DNA from: Lineus longissimus
Taxonomy: Eukaryota > Nemertea > Pilidiophora > Heteronemertea > Lineidae
Reading direction: 5' to 3'
Length of the DNA stretch: 64,000 bases
NCBI RefSeq assembly: GCF_910592395.1
Contig: NC_088319.1
Location: forward strand, 17,909,772-17,973,771
In this document: piece by piece, positions 1 through 13,105 of the stretch
How the letters are laid out: each line of letters starts with the position of its first letter
How positions within the stretch are numbered: position 1 is the stretch's first letter
The notes under the pieces: generated by a model
What the model saw: only the letters and a program-made list of their open reading frames with translations
Database searches by the model: none
What the model was told of the DNA's origin: nothing
Translations under genes and position numbers: made by a program

Positions 1-1016
1 AGGGTTTGGTATACAACCCTGCCTGGGTTTTTTTGTGATTGTGGGAATGCCCAACCCTAACCTGCAGCCAGTGTGGCGATGCAATGGAATAGGTCCACTC
101 TGTAGGCCTACAACCAAAGACAAGAAGAAGACGACGTCTATACACATCTGTTTACACCTGAAGCCAATTGATAAATGATATCAATAGCCCATATGATGGA
201 ACCCATAGGCCTACCTGCCCTCATTTTCATGTCCTCGTCTCAACCTCCTTGCGCGCACCAATTGCATCCTCTCATGATCTAGCAAAAAAGTGGGCAAACT
301 GGGTCCTACATTGACATTGCCCACTGGCTCTGCACTAAGCGTAGGTAGCCCACATTCGACCATTTACATTACCTATCAGGACCCATAAACTTTGATAGTT
401 TAGGATACAGCAGGCTCAGGATGTCCAGGTCGACAAGGAGCAGGAATGCGGAAGGAAATGAAACTTGAAATGATGACCATTTTGACACAAAAAATGAAAC
501 TGCTCCCTAAGTAGGAAATGGACCAATAACACACAAGATGAATATGTTAGGAACATAAAACATGAGCAGGGCAAGATATTGACACCCTTACATTTCCCCC
601 TCTCTCCCCCAAACTTTCATAAAATCGTCGTCTGCTAGGGATACAACAAGGGCAGCAGCAGCCACGTGCTTCAGCCATGATAAACAAACTTCATGATACT
701 GATAGCCTCTAAATTTGGGAATATAAACTTTTATATTCCATTGATTATTGTATTTTATTTAATGATATTTTCATCAATGAAATAGAAATAATATAAATAT
801 TGAATTTTAGCTCACATGAGGTCCACAAATGGTGATTTTACTTATGCAAATTTAGATTTTATTTTACTTCTGGTTTCAGAGGGTCAATGTTATTTTCAAT
901 CCACGATTGCAGGTCACCTGTTCCACGTGACCGGAAAAACGTGTGATCGAACATAACATTAACCTATTGACCTTCAATTCGATCAATTCCATTGGTCAGC
1001 CGACTATCAACAACAC
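1..1016. other. intergenic, no gene seen
   Basis: No open frame or exon pattern that I can support. The DNA is mixed in composition, with an AT-rich stretch around 715-870 and no clear repeat. Confidence 0.5.
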
Positions 1017-1319
1017 ATGCGCAGTTCGTTTTTCCGGTTGGCAGGTCTATTCTACGGAATTCCCTATTCTACAGACCAAAGACTTTACAGACCTCGTTTT
1101 TTGGCTCTCACTTTTTTATTAGTGGAGATTTTCATGAAATCTAAAGTGATATTAGACCAGAAACGGTTTCCGCATATGCTCAGAAATTTTAGTACTTGAT
1201 TTTGAAGAAATAAAAGTCTGTAATTCCTAGAATTCTAAATAAGAAAAAACAGACCAACTTCAAAGGCAAATTAAACAATAAAACGAGATTGCAAGAAACG
1301 TCATCGTCCCTAAGATCCG

Positions 1320-1860
1320 TAAGCCAAGCAAAAAGAAGTTAAGACGAATAAGTAGCTGGCTTTTGAACCAGGAAATGGGCTTAGAAAGGGTTAAAGTGCC
1401 TTGCAAATAAATGAAATGGAGTCAGAAAGGGTTAAAGTATCGGGAGCCAGCATTTGAATAGGGAAGTGGAGTTATAGAGGGTTAAAATGCGTTAAGACGA
1501 ATAAGTAGCTGGCTTTTGAACTGGGAAATGGGCTTAGAAAGTGTTAAAGTGACTTGTAGCTGAATTGGGAGCCAGTATTTGAATCGGGAAATGGACTTAT
1601 AAATGGCTAAAATGCGTTAAGACGAATAAGGAGTTGGCATTTTGAACCGGGAAATAGCGTCAGAAAGGGGTTAAAGTGACTGTAAATGAATCGGGAAATG
1701 GAGTTATAAAGGGTTAAAATGAGTTAAGATGAATAAGGAGCTGGTATTTTGAACCGGGAAATGAGTCAGAAAGGGTTAAAGTCACTGATAGTTGAATCGG
1801 GGGCTTGGTAGGAAAGGGTTAAAACCACCAAGTTGAGTTATCGGACTGTGGAGGGTTAAT
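1320..1860. repeat. degenerate tandem repeat rich in GGGTTAAA and CGGGAAATGG motifs
   Basis: Imperfect units of roughly 120-140 bp recur four or more times. Each carries GTTAAGACGAATAAG, a GGGAAATGG-like block and an AAAGGGTTAAA-like block. The array lies inside the foldback element and probably belongs to it. Confidence 0.6.
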
Positions 1861-1908
1861 ATTTGAAAGAAATTTGAATTGGGACTGGGAAATGCTTAGC
1901 CCATTTCC

Positions 1909-1983
1909 TAGTTCCTTATTCGTACCCAAACATACCATGTTTCAAAATGGGCACGAATAAGGAACTGGGAACTGGGAACTGGG
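1909..1983. repeat. hairpin within the foldback element
   Basis: TAGTTCCTTATTCGT on the left is matched by ACGAATAAGGAACTGG on the right, with a loop of about 30 bp. It lies near the right inner edge of the foldback element. Confidence 0.6.
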
Positions 1984-2244
1984 AGCTAACTTCACAGACC
2001 CTGTCTAGTGTCTGGGGCATGATTTAGAATGCTGAGAATTACAGACTTTTATTTCTTCAAAATCAAGGTACTAAAATTTAATGTTTTTCAAAAAAATTTT
2101 CTGAGCATATGCGGAAACTGTTTTTGGTCTAATATCACTTTAGATTTCATGAAAATCTCCATTAATAAAAAAGTGAGAGCCAAAAAATGAAGTCTGTAAA
2201 GTCGTTGGTCTGTAGAATAGACCCTGCCTTTCCGGTTCCGCCAT

Positions 2245-3118
2245 GAAAGTTTCATTTTATCAATGTTTACAGTTTTTGTCCTCGCAAAATTCCCCAAAAT
2301 GAGCCTCATGGTGATGTGATTCTCATGATGGCTTCTGGATATACCCATATTTCGTATGGGAATAGGCCGAGAGAAGATCAGGAACCGCAGACAGATCCTG
2401 GAAAGGTGAATCGAGGTGAGATTTCGGCTCAAAACGTTTCCGTCTGTAGCGAACGTACACATTTACACTAAGACTATAATGATGATATACAGTACTTTAC
2501 TATAACACCTGCACAGCACTGCCTCAAGATGGGCTTATGCTGGTATAATTCCATTATCTTCACAAGTGAATCGATGTAATGTATCTGCTGGCTGTGTTTC
2601 ATGGTGATGATTGTATTCACATCATTCACAAGGCATTGTCCATGAGATCATAATAATGAATTGAGCAGTCTGTCATGAACCAACCTGGCCTGCAGGCATA
2701 AATGATTAAATCAGAACAAAAGCTTGGTCTTGGATAGTGACTTGCCATTTCAAATATTAGACATAACTGTTGCGTTGTCTCTACTTGTAATGGTTTCATG
2801 AGGAATGCAATGCGATTGTGAACTACATGGTTGGTACGATAGGTCTAGTATTTGATCAAGATTAGGCTTGCAGAATTCAATATCAAATTGACAAATGAGC
2901 TCTTAATATCCCAATTAGGCCTACCCAACAAAATATATGGCATTAAAACACCCTTGAGGTTGGGCGAGTGGTTTTATGGAGATAATTGGCTTAAATGTTG
3001 TGACTGTGTGGTAAATATTGTATGCACAACGAAGGCAAATTATGGACAATTATGGATTTTCTAAAGTGTGTTGCTTCACTGTGTGTTGTCAGTACCCTTA
3101 CCATCTGCACGTACAAGT
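2245..3118. other. intergenic, no gene seen
   Basis: Only short overlapping open frames with no recognisable protein. No tandem repeat stands out. Confidence 0.4.
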
Positions 3119-3601
3119 ACAGTAGAACCTCCCTTAGCAGACACCTCTGCCAGGTGGACACCTCTACATATGGACACGTCAGGCCAGTCCCGATTTTTTC
3201 TAAGTCATTTCCAATAACAAAAACCTCTGTACGGTGGACACCTCTCATTATTAATCAATCAAAGGAGGCTGATTGACAAAAATTATGGTGTTTTTTTCAC
3301 ACATTATGACATGTCGAGGAGATTTTGCAATAGGGGCACCTTTTGCTAGAGAGATTATTCACTCTCTGAGTTCCAAAGTAGCTCACGTCATTCAACGCAA
3401 CATCACAAGCAAATACCAATCAGCCAACAGGTTTAAAGTTTCTACGCTAGATGTCGACACAGAGAAAACAAAGACCTGCAAGGTGGGAACTTCAAATCCA
3501 CCTATCGGACGATTTGGCATAACCTCTCTATTGCGGACACCTCTCTATTGTGGACACCTGGGCCCAGTCCCATGGGTGTCCGCAATAGAGAGGTTGTCCT
3601 G
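3119..3601. mobile_element. pogo/Tigger-like MITE remnant
   Basis: The left end reads TACAGTAGAACCTCC, the kind of terminus typical of pogo/Tigger DNA transposons. It is followed by several GGTGGACACCTCT-like submotifs. The right end carries the inverse, GTCCGCAATAGAGAGG, next to a direct CTCTCTATTGCGGACACC copy. The overlapping short frames on both strands arise from these repeats. No transposase is encoded. Family assignment rests on the terminal motif alone. Confidence 0.5.
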
Positions 3602-6330
3602 AGATGCCTTTCAGAGTCATTTGTTTGGTCTCGTTCCTCCAACTACAAGGTACCGTACCAGTATGTCACTCAAGGTGAGTGTATGGGAGAATGTTGTCCA
3701 TCTTGTAAGAAAATCAACTGCAAGGATGGGCATGGCCTATGTAATTCTCACCAAAGGCCATCAGCCTCAGGTGGCCAACTCAGTTCATAAATTAAACTAA
3801 CAATAATTTGACATCAATGACTTAGGCATTTTCCCACAAATATGATATGACATAGGCAGATGGCCTGTAGAAAATGCTTCTGTCACAGAAAAAAATATGA
3901 AAATGCCTATGTCAAATGGTTGAGTTAGGCGAAGTGCTTGTTCTATGTAATGTGAGAGTTGATTGGTTGTTTGACTGAGGCATATAGTCCAGATTGTGTG
4001 GCTTACTATGGGGAGCCAATTCTGTAAATAATCTCAATTTGGCCAAAAAGTGAGTTAGGCACTTATGTTATTAGTGTGACGGTATATTAATTCTGACATT
4101 TCAATTTGCATGATGAATGTCTGGACCAAAACAGAACGTGATCTAGTGAGTAGTGTCTATAAGAGAATTGCCAATAACCCCTGGCCCGATGCAATGAATA
4201 AATGGCTGATAATGTTGGTTATAACATCAAACTCCCAGGATCTCAAGTGACCTTCTGTTGTTTCACGCCCACTCGCACTCTTTGGGACCTACTTCACGTG
4301 TATGACTACCTTATTATAATTACTGCTAAAGTTGCCACTTCCTGCAAAAGACCTAATTATCTAGATAAACTTTATATATTCATCAGTCATTTGGGGCAGA
4401 TTAATTACCTGAATAGACACCATTCCTCTAGGAAAAATGGTTCAGTCTGAATTCTGTCTGACAATCTTAATTCTTTTTCAAACCTCCATAACTTATTTGT
4501 TGGTAAAATGTTAGAAATAGTGGTCTAAACCAGAGAATACAGTTGGCCACTTGTATCTAGAGGATGACCAAGGCTCATGCATGCTCACAGAGGGAGTCCA
4601 AAACAGTACAGACCACTTTGTGAGCTACTGATTTGATCTACTGTGATGAAAATCACTCATTGTTTTGAATGGATGAGATGGGTAGGAACATTTTATGTTC
4701 AATTGACTTCCCAGGTTTTCCTCACCTACTATCAATATTTTGCCAATTCTGACTCATACTAGAAGTAAGTACACCTGGAGTACAAGGACCCAAATGAAGA
4801 ACAACTGGCCAATACTTTGTTTACCTTCTGGTGATTAATCAGGTGGAAATCATAAAGAAATATTTTGAGTTGTGGGGCAGTGTTGATTGATCTTACTTGA
4901 GTGGTTCCTGGAGAATTCATAGACAAGGGAAGATCAATAGACCGAATCATGGCATGTCATGTTCAGTCTGTACCATGCTTACATTGCGGTATATGTAGAT
5001 TGTAGTATAGAATGGTGCAAATAGCTCCAAGCTCCAGGTGCTGTCTGGACATGTGCATGGAGTTTCATGAAGACATCCAGTGGCATGCTGACCATACTGA
5101 ATGGCCACATACAACTTAGCTGCAATAGAATTCAATGGAAGAATTTCATCATGCCTGGAAATATCAACAGACACAACTGAGATAAAACATGCCAACTCCT
5201 CTCCCAATCAAACTTAATCAAGCTTCATCATCTCATCAAGATTCATGATACTAATAAGTACAATGGGAGCATGTTTAAACAATAGTAATTACTCAGGTGG
5301 TAATTACCGCGGGTCATGTTCCCGAGACCTGTCCTGGGCAACACTGTATCAACCCTGGGACGTAATTACGACTATCCAACTACTCAAAGGTTACCAATTA
5401 CTAATTACCAATTTGCTGATGATGATTGGTTGGAATAGCTTGTTTTGTTTGAGGACTGTCATCAGATGGATAATTTGTGTCCTGTTGCCTTTGTGGCTGT
5501 GTTTGGTTTGTGGAGGCCCAACATGGATGTCGTCATTCTCTTTTTTGTTGGGGGATGTGATTGTCACAACTGATGGAAGTTTTTTAACCCTTTTCCTCTG
5601 CTGATTGCTGCTACAGCATTGTTCAAATGAATGTATGTCAACCGTCACCACGGACTGCTTGAAAAATGACATATGAAATGCATGGTTCAAAATTGGTGAA
5701 TGATTTCGAATGCTAAGAACCTCCAACGCATACATTCACATCATGTCAGCAAGGACCCCTGACCCAGATAGGTGAAACATTCGCACAATGTCCATTTTCA
5801 TACCATAATTACCATTGTGAAGTGACATACCAACTCTGAATACATACTATAAATATGGTTCCATACAAAGATAACAGGACACTCTAGGGCAGGGTAAGGC
5901 GGTACGAAAACCGCCAACTTCATACTCATGTCGTACATGCACGAGACGCTCCAGTTGGATCTTTTTTGTCCACTGAAGGAGTGCATGTTCGCCGTTTGTG
6001 ATGGAATTCTTCTCGATGGCACTTCACGCCGTTGAGTCTGATGTGTTTGCAGACGTTCAGAAGGAAAGAAAGAATTCAATGGATTTTAATTGACATTTGC
6101 TTTTTGCACCTTATTCTTTCAAGACATTTTAAGACAGTGACTGCGTGTGGTGCTGCCTAAGTGGTGACCAAGGAAAATTCTGCCAAAGTATTGGTTGTCC
6201 TAACATTGATAGAAAAGACTACCTTGACATTCGATTTCGAAAGCAAAGCTTGTCCAGCAAGTTGTTAGGTTAAAGCCTTTGGGAGCAACTACATCAGGAT
6301 TGAACCTCCATCCATCATTTTTATCAATAT
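3602..6330. other. intergenic, no gene supported
   Basis: Scattered short frames. One, near 3655-3790, includes a cysteine-rich stretch (GECMGECCPSCKK), but it has no convincing exon boundaries or signal peptide and is not called. Confidence 0.4.
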
Positions 6331-6514
6331 GTTGAAATTTTCGACCACCTCTTCTCATTCAGGGGGCGGGATACCGGGGACGCCACCGGTGCCTCAACGA
6401 CCACGACAGCCACCGGGATACCATGTTGATGGAGGTTGGTACAGTTTGAAATGGCCGTCGCACCGGTATTTAGCTTCTGTTGCTGTGCGTCTTCCATTCT
6501 TTACACCCAGTGGA

Positions 6515-7066
6515 AAGTCATCTACGACAAGTACAAGTATGTGTACCTGTACTGAGTTCCTGTACTGGGTACTGCTACCACTGTGTGTAGCAGTCATCTA
6601 CTACAAGTACAAGTATGTGTACCTGTACTGAGTTCCTGTACTGGGTACTGCTACCACTGTGTGTGTAGCAGTCATCTACTACAAGTACAAGTATGTGTAC
6701 CTGTACTGAGTTCCTGTACTCGGTACTGCTACCACTGTGTGTGTAGCAGTCATCTACTACAAGTACAAGTATGCGTACCTGTACTGAGTTCCTGTACTCG
6801 GTACTGCTACCACTGTGTGTGTAGCAGTCATCTACTACAAGTACAAGTATGTGTACCTGTACTGAGTTCCTGTACTGGGTACTGCTACCACTGTGTGTGT
6901 AGCAGTCATCTACTACAAGTACAAGTATGTGTACCTGTACTGAGTTCCTGTACTCGGTACTGCTACCACTGTGTCTGTAGCAGTCATCTACTACAAGTAC
7001 AAGTATGTGTACCTGTACTGAGTTCCTGTACTGGGTACTGCTACCACTGCGTGTGTAGCAGTACCC
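6515..7066. repeat. 78-bp minisatellite, about 7 copies
   Basis: Units of 76-78 bp share CTACTACAAGTACAAGTATG, then GTACCTGTACTGAGTTCC, then GGTACTGCTACCACTG. Since 78 is a multiple of three, one frame stays open for 171 codons as a 26-residue repeat. No independent coding evidence supports it. The first unit (6515-6555) differs from the others, reading CTACGACAAG in place of CTACTACAAG, and may be the seed. It forms the end of a short 34-codon frame (6451-6555). Confidence 0.9.
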
Positions 7067-7079
7067 AGTATCAACTGGG

Positions 7080-7985
7080 ACCCCTCAATAACATTTAACC
7101 CTTGCAAATAACAGCTTGCTTTCATATTCCTACTCAATAACCCTCAGTTTGCCTCCAGCAAGTGTCATGGTGTAATCCAAGATCTTGAAGCCACCGACCC
7201 ATGATCAAGACCTGCCCCCATATCATTCATAGCCAGAGAGAACCACTGCCCAAATTGGGGGAGAATTTTGTTTGTTTTTGACCCTCCTGAAGCAGCCGGT
7301 GTGTCCCAAATGATGTACATGTAGTTGAGAGACCTGGTTGTCAACAGATCTTGTGTATTGTTGTTTGGGCAAGACTGCTATACCTTGGTTAGTGTGCCCG
7401 CCGCTAGGCAATTAACTGTAGATGTGAAGAAAACAAATATATATACATGTAATATATAATATGTATAAATAAAACGGGTTGTCTTTTTCTTTTCCAGTGA
7501 TTGACTCAGACTGATAGTCAGCCTGCAATTTTTACTGTGGTGTGTGAATTCTATGATTGTTTTTCAGTAAATATTTTCTTTAGTAAGATTTGTAACAGAT
7601 TCATAAAGAAATCAGTTTAGTTTGGTAAGACCTATCTAGGTGGCAGCTCCTGTCTGGTTGCAGAGTGCTCTGTGTATTTGAACCACTGACCTTTGGAAAC
7701 AAAGAGTTACATGGTCACTCTCTATCATGATCATGTTCACTGTCAATCAAGCATGAAATATCTGTGTTGGTTCAACCATAGAATAGTTATTGGATTATCA
7801 TTTGACAAGATGTGTATTCAGAGGGGAAATGTTAAAACAATCAGTGGGGATTGAGCAGTTTCTGCTAATAGGATAATCTTGACATGTTCCCTATCATGTA
7901 CTAAGATGTCAGAGAATTGATCCAGTGTCATTGGTTGTCGATATCAACAGATGTTATTTTTCACAAACCAAAGCATAGCGTGTGC
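7080..7985. other. intergenic, no gene seen
   Basis: No supported exon. An AT-rich patch at about 7435-7475 contains an AATAAA, but no coding region leads into it. Confidence 0.4.
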
Positions 7986-8335
7986 TTTACAGCTACATGT
8001 AAACACTGGGTTTCTTATTCGTTACAGCTACATGTAAACACTGGGTTTCTTATTCGTTACAGCTGCATGTAAACACTGGGTTTCTTATTCGTTACAGCTG
8101 CATGTAAACACTGGGTTTCTTATTTGTTACAGCTGCATGTAAACACTGGGTTTCTTATTCGTTACAGCTGCATGTATAACCGCTGGGTTTCTTATTCGTT
8201 ACAGCTGCATGTAAACACTGGGTTTCTTATTCGTTACAGCTGCATGTAAACCGCTGGGTTTCTTATTCGTTACAGCTGCATGTAAACACTGGGTTTCTTA
8301 TTCGTTACAGCTGCATGTAAACCGCTGGGTAGTGC
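7986..8335. repeat. 35-bp minisatellite, about 10 copies
   Basis: Near-identical units contain TTACAGCTGCATGTAAACAC and GGGTTTCTTATTCG. The first two copies have TACATG where later ones have TGCATG, and some later copies have ACCGC in place of ACACT, so variants are distributed by position. The unit is not a multiple of three. Confidence 0.92.
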
Positions 8336-8357
8336 TTCTTTATGCAAGCCAAAACCT

Positions 8358-8530
8358 GCAATTTGGGACCAAATGAACTGTCTCCAAACAAATGCCTGCT
8401 GATGCTGTCCCTAATAGAGTGATGTCCTCATTACAGAGGTTTGATTGGATCAGAAAACAATTTGGGACCAAATGAAGTGTCCCTCTGCTTATAGCGACGA
8501 TGTCGTGCTTACAGAGGTTTCGCTGGAGCT
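8358..8530. repeat. two-copy degenerate direct repeat of about 100 bp
   Basis: CAATTTGGGACCAAATGAA occurs at about 8358 and again at about 8458. Each is followed 70-85 bp later by TTACAGAGGTTT. It directly follows the 35-bp array. The opposing short frames here come from the duplication. Confidence 0.55.
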
Positions 8531-8534
8531 CTTT

Positions 8535-11500
8535 GCGTCTGATTGGTTCCCGATAAAAACAGCTGAAAGCTTTCACATCCAGCACAGCATCTCATTATGG
8601 CTGCAGGATTGGGCACATGGAGAATTCGGCAGAGTGTTGGCTGTCGCGTTCTTCATCCACACTTCCCACATTATTGATCGGAAGGCTGTGTAGTGAACTG
8701 GGGGAACGAGATAGTGCATCTTGTCGGCTGTAGCAGGCCAAAATATCAGGAGAAAGTACTAGGATGCTGAGAATGCTTTAACCCATTGTATTTTGTACGC
8801 ATTGTTGGCGTCAGACACAGTGGAATAGGGTCATGTGGCTTATTCCTTTCTGCAGCGGTTGCGTATCCATAAGCTGTGCCCTTGTCAACTTGTTGTTTCC
8901 ATTGTCTGGATGGCATGTTCCCTGGCACAACCTTGAATATGAACAAGGATAAAGGTCACAAGCGAACAGCCTCTGGATACCCAGCCAAACAGGGGTGAGG
9001 TTATATGTGGCCTGAAGCCAGATTACCAAACTAAACATAGCTGATTCGATTGTGTTGTGCAGAAGCAGAAGGAGCAGAACATCTCACAGTCATAGTCTGT
9101 CTATCCACACACTGTGTTGGGAACATGTCAAATACTGACATGGATCATTTGTGAGATGGATGTGAAAACAATGCTGGTGTGACCAGCTATTGATTCACTG
9201 CCCACACATTGTCACAGCCTTTGTTGTGGTAGGATGTGGCCCTTTGTGTGAGCATTCACAGGTATTTAGGTGCACAATAGGCCAGGCAGTTGGCTTACAC
9301 TTGCTTAAGGAATTTCAATTTTTCCTGGAAATTTTTTTGTGTCTATTTTTCTTCATGGAGGTGTTTCTATTTTGGTTTAATGGTCCATGTGAAAGGATGA
9401 GCTGCTGTCACCTTCTGTCTGTCTTGTAGTTGTGGCAAGTCATCATTTTATTCTTCTTTGATGTGCTTTTGGGAGCAGCAGTCCATGTCCAGGGAGTTAC
9501 CGATGCCATCCTCTGTCTGTGAGGCATTGTCAGGTGTTCATTTGGGAACTGTTAGTCAAGTGGTACATGTTAGCTTTATACCTGACACCAGAAGCTTTGG
9601 GTGATGCCATCTTTGTATCAACTTGGATATGATTAGTGTGTAGCAGTCCGTGACGAACGTGGTGATTCTCCATAATCTCAGTTGGATATGACTGTCATGA
9701 CTGTGTGTACCTTGAAACTATTGCATGAAGTCGGAATCATTGTTTTTTTGAAATTTTGTCTGTTCTTTCCATTTATGGCCAATTCCTTGGATACACGAAT
9801 ATTGGTGGTGCATGGACTATACAGAATACATGCGAGGCTGTGGTGTTTCGTGGTTCACTCATCTGTATCGAACCAGGTGGCCTGTGGCTTCAGAATGACG
9901 TTGGCTTGGGATCATTCAAGTTGAGGGCATGCATTGCAAGGGCTATTTTGCACCTTACCATAAGTTTGCCTATTTGGACTCTGGCATTCTACCATTGCTG
10001 GGCTTATCATGGTTCAGAACTCACTTTGAAACATGCCTTGTGCAAATTCTCAGATCTTTTCTTTGTTCATTGTAAGAGACCTTGTCTGGATGGAGGTCCG
10101 AAGCTTTCAGTCAAATGAAAGGCAATTATACTGTACTCATTGGCCTGGTCAATACCCATTGTAAAGGGCTCACACATGTTGGCCAATTGACCAAAGCTTG
10201 TCCGAGTCTTGTTCAGCTGGTTGATAGGCCTAGTTAATACTTCCTGTAAACGGAAAGACTTTTCGGCTTATCATGTCAGCACAAGTCGAGCAGACTTCCT
10301 TGACCAGGACTTTGGTCACTTTAGTTTACATTGCTTAATACTCTATCAAGTTGTTTTGATCTAGAATTGGATACACTTTGGGGTAATGAGGTGCATGAAG
10401 ATAACCTATTTATTTGGCATCAATCTTGATAGTCAGTAAATAATGTTTGCGTTGTTGAGCCACCTTTTCTCTCTTTCAAAACAAGCAAAGTGACTTGCCA
10501 AAGGTTTCACCAGCATTGATTGGAACTAAGAGACCTGGTTACACGCGGCACCCTCAAAAATGTGCAGAACACCTCTGGTTAATCAACTAATGCCATTGAC
10601 GATGTGTGTTTGACACCTGATCTCTGTGTGTAACTTGAGGACAAAGCTGTAACATACCAAATAGTCAGCACAAGGGAATATGGCCAGTGCTCCATTCATT
10701 AGCCACTCTCGAGTCCCATGGTTCAGACCAAAATATCGATGAACGAGTGCTGTTCAGTTCGTTTAACATTGGTATGCTTGCTTCGTATTGTGTTGGATTC
10801 CTTTGCTCCATCTCTGTTGGATTTGGTAATAGTTACGGGTGCTATTCAATATTGCTGGATGGATGGAAATAGCTCACACTGTATGGGAATCAGATCAGAG
10901 GTAGTCACAAGATGAAACAGGACATGTGTGGTCATCACTTTTCCCAAAATTTCTTTAGAGATTTGGTGTTGACGTCTGCATAGTTTGTTGGCTGATTGCA
11001 TGGAAGGAATATTGGATACTCTAAGGAAATTCTTTAATGTGTTCCATGATGTATCTCCTCAACTTTGTTTTTGCTCCATTTAGACAGAAATTCCTCAGCA
11101 ACGAGACGTGACTGCTGCTAAAGTTGCTACTGAAGTTTGGATTTGTTCTGGGTGGCTCCGGTGCCTTTTTGAGTTTTAATGTGAAAGGGTCAGGATGAAT
11201 TATTAGAGACCTCTACTATTCATTCAGGGTAGATTTGCTTGGTGGATTTTGGACATGGTTTGTGATGTGTTCAGGATCATTTACCCCAGTTTTACTGGCA
11301 TTCAGGTTATTGTCAAATTCATGTTGGGCACATTCGCCTGTATGTATGAATAAAATGCAGATTTATGCAGCTTAATCCAAAATGTTATGCGGGTTGGTCC
11401 TCAATTATACCCAGATTTGTTTGCCCAAGTGTTACTGTCTGGTTCATTTCAACCCATTGCTATTCACACTGATTTGCTTTGTATGGTCTTGTTCAATATC

Positions 11501-13085
11501 ACCTGAGTTATATGAATGATGTTGTTATGTGGTTGGACAATTTCTGGTTAGTGCACTTCACCTTTGGCCTTTGGGAGAATGATTGAGGGATAATCATTTC
11601 GATTCAATATCTGGTTTAATTGGTGAAACATCAGTGCTGTTCACATTCAGTCATTGTCAGGGTTGTTGGATATCCTGGTGGTTTACACAAAGGTGTGTTG
11701 TTAATTTGCTGCTGGTTTCTAAATCCGTGGCACGATTTGCTATCTCTCACCCGCTCACAGCCGCTCACTACCTGTGGTGGGTTCCCAGTTTCTACCTGGC
11801 ATCTTGAGCGCAACTTATGAGGCATGAGAGTTATCGTTTTCTGGTTGCTTATCATCTCATCATGGAGATTCCAACCACAGATGTTTACCAATGAGTTTAT
11901 TCCTCTCCTCTTCTATGGTGTTTTCCAACATGGCGTGATTGTCAGCCAACTTCTTCACAAATCAGCAGTACAGAGTAGATCATTCATCTCTGAGTCGAAG
12001 CTTTCATTTGAAAACCTTCCTGATGCATGACTCTGTTGTGTGTCTATCAAGAGAAGAGTCAGTTGCTTTCAGACACAAAGGTGGCGTGCCAGGAGGGTTC
12101 ATCGACCAATCTCAACAGCGTGGTCTTCAGGTCTGCTCTCTCTGGCCTTCTCACTCTCAATTCTGTCGAGTCACAAAGTATACCAGTGTGCCTATCTGAT
12201 ATCCAACTGCCAGAATCACCTTTCACATTCCCGCATTAACCTCATCAAGTCAATCCCGAATCACCATCACCTTACAGCTGTTTCTGGCTGCAAAATATTT
12301 TGGTACCGAGTGTAGCGTTTCCACTGTGTGAGCTGCCGCGGAGAGTCTGCATTCGAATCACTTCTCTGTCTCGCATATCAAATCATCCAATCAGCTTCTT
12401 TTTCATCACGGTTCATTGGTGGAAATAAAGCATTATGGGAAGGAAAAGTAACGTCCTCTGATATAAATTCTTACAGGTTACAGCGGATAAGATGGTATTG
12501 GTGCTGGGATAGACAGTTTAGGATATTGACGTTGATATCTGGTGTAAATATCAATGGACACTTCAGCAGCTTGCTGGGATATAAATCGTGGAGCCTGGGC
12601 CGAGGATCATCTTCATAATGAATTTTCTCCACACGGACTAGAAGGAAGAGTTGTTCGTTACGTAAGCTAAACACTGCTCATAAGATGCCTGCATCAGTGA
12701 AATAGACGACGTCGGTGAAGGGACAATTGATTCTTTTGGTCCAAAATAATAAATCTGAAACATTTGGATCCAAAGAGGATTGAACGACTGCCAACTCTTG
12801 CTGTATGCACACAGCCTTCCTTTGCACTTGCGCTCATCTCGTGATGTTCAGTATAAATTGTGGACTCGCTCAGAGACATGTAAGTGGCCCCTGGACGTGT
12901 TTTGAATGGTAATTAACCTCTCTACGGATTCATCTTGGTAAATATCATTAGGCCGGGAGCTATTGGGGGGAGACTCAGGCTGCCCCTTGAGATTACGGGA
13001 TAATATAACAACGCCATTGTGTCATTGTCTCCGCTGTGTCATTGTGTATCTTGAAGGGAGGCTCTCTTAGTGCTGTCTGCTCCAG
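8535..13085. other. intergenic or 5' intron of the CCDC50-like gene; no coding exon supported
   Basis: T-rich, intron-like DNA with many short overlapping frames, for example around 11.6-12.6 kb, none with recognisable protein content. The first CCDC50 coding exon is preceded by a possible 3' splice site at 13084-13085 (CTGCTCCAG), so an untranslated first exon and promoter may lie somewhere in this stretch. I cannot place them. Confidence 0.35.
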
Positions 13086-13105
13086 ATTGGTGTTTATTAG
13101 TGGAC
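13076..13105 (+). promoter_or_regulatory. possible 3' splice site and translation start context of the CCDC50-like gene
   Basis: CTGTCTGCTCCAG ends at 13085, 20 bp before the ATG at 13106, and fits a 3' splice site. The ATG has G at -3 and +4. If the site is used, the first coding exon is internal and the transcription start lies further upstream. Confidence 0.35.

Larger units (their letters stand above)
1033..2240. mobile_element. non-autonomous foldback/MITE-like element with ~200-bp inverted ends
   Basis: Positions about 1033-1235 and 2035-2240 are inverted copies of each other. Both contain the stretch reading CTATTCTACAGACC, then a CTCACTTTTTTATTA-type stretch, then GCATATGCTCAGAAA, in opposite orientation. 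The similar short peptides readable on + in the left arm and on - in the right arm are a by-product of this symmetry, not a gene. Between the arms lie degenerate direct repeats (about 1320-1860) and a smaller hairpin (about 1909-1983). No transposase frame is present, so the element must have moved using a protein encoded elsewhere. Target-site duplications were not resolved by eye, so the outer limits are approximate. Confidence 0.65.

Noticed and set aside
3655-3790. Cysteine-rich stretch GECMGECCPSCKK as a secreted peptide
   Set aside because: No signal peptide, and upstream sequence belongs to a MITE remnant.
6583-7098. 171-codon cysteine/valine-rich repeat frame
   Set aside because: It is a direct translation of the 78-bp minisatellite, with no exon signals.
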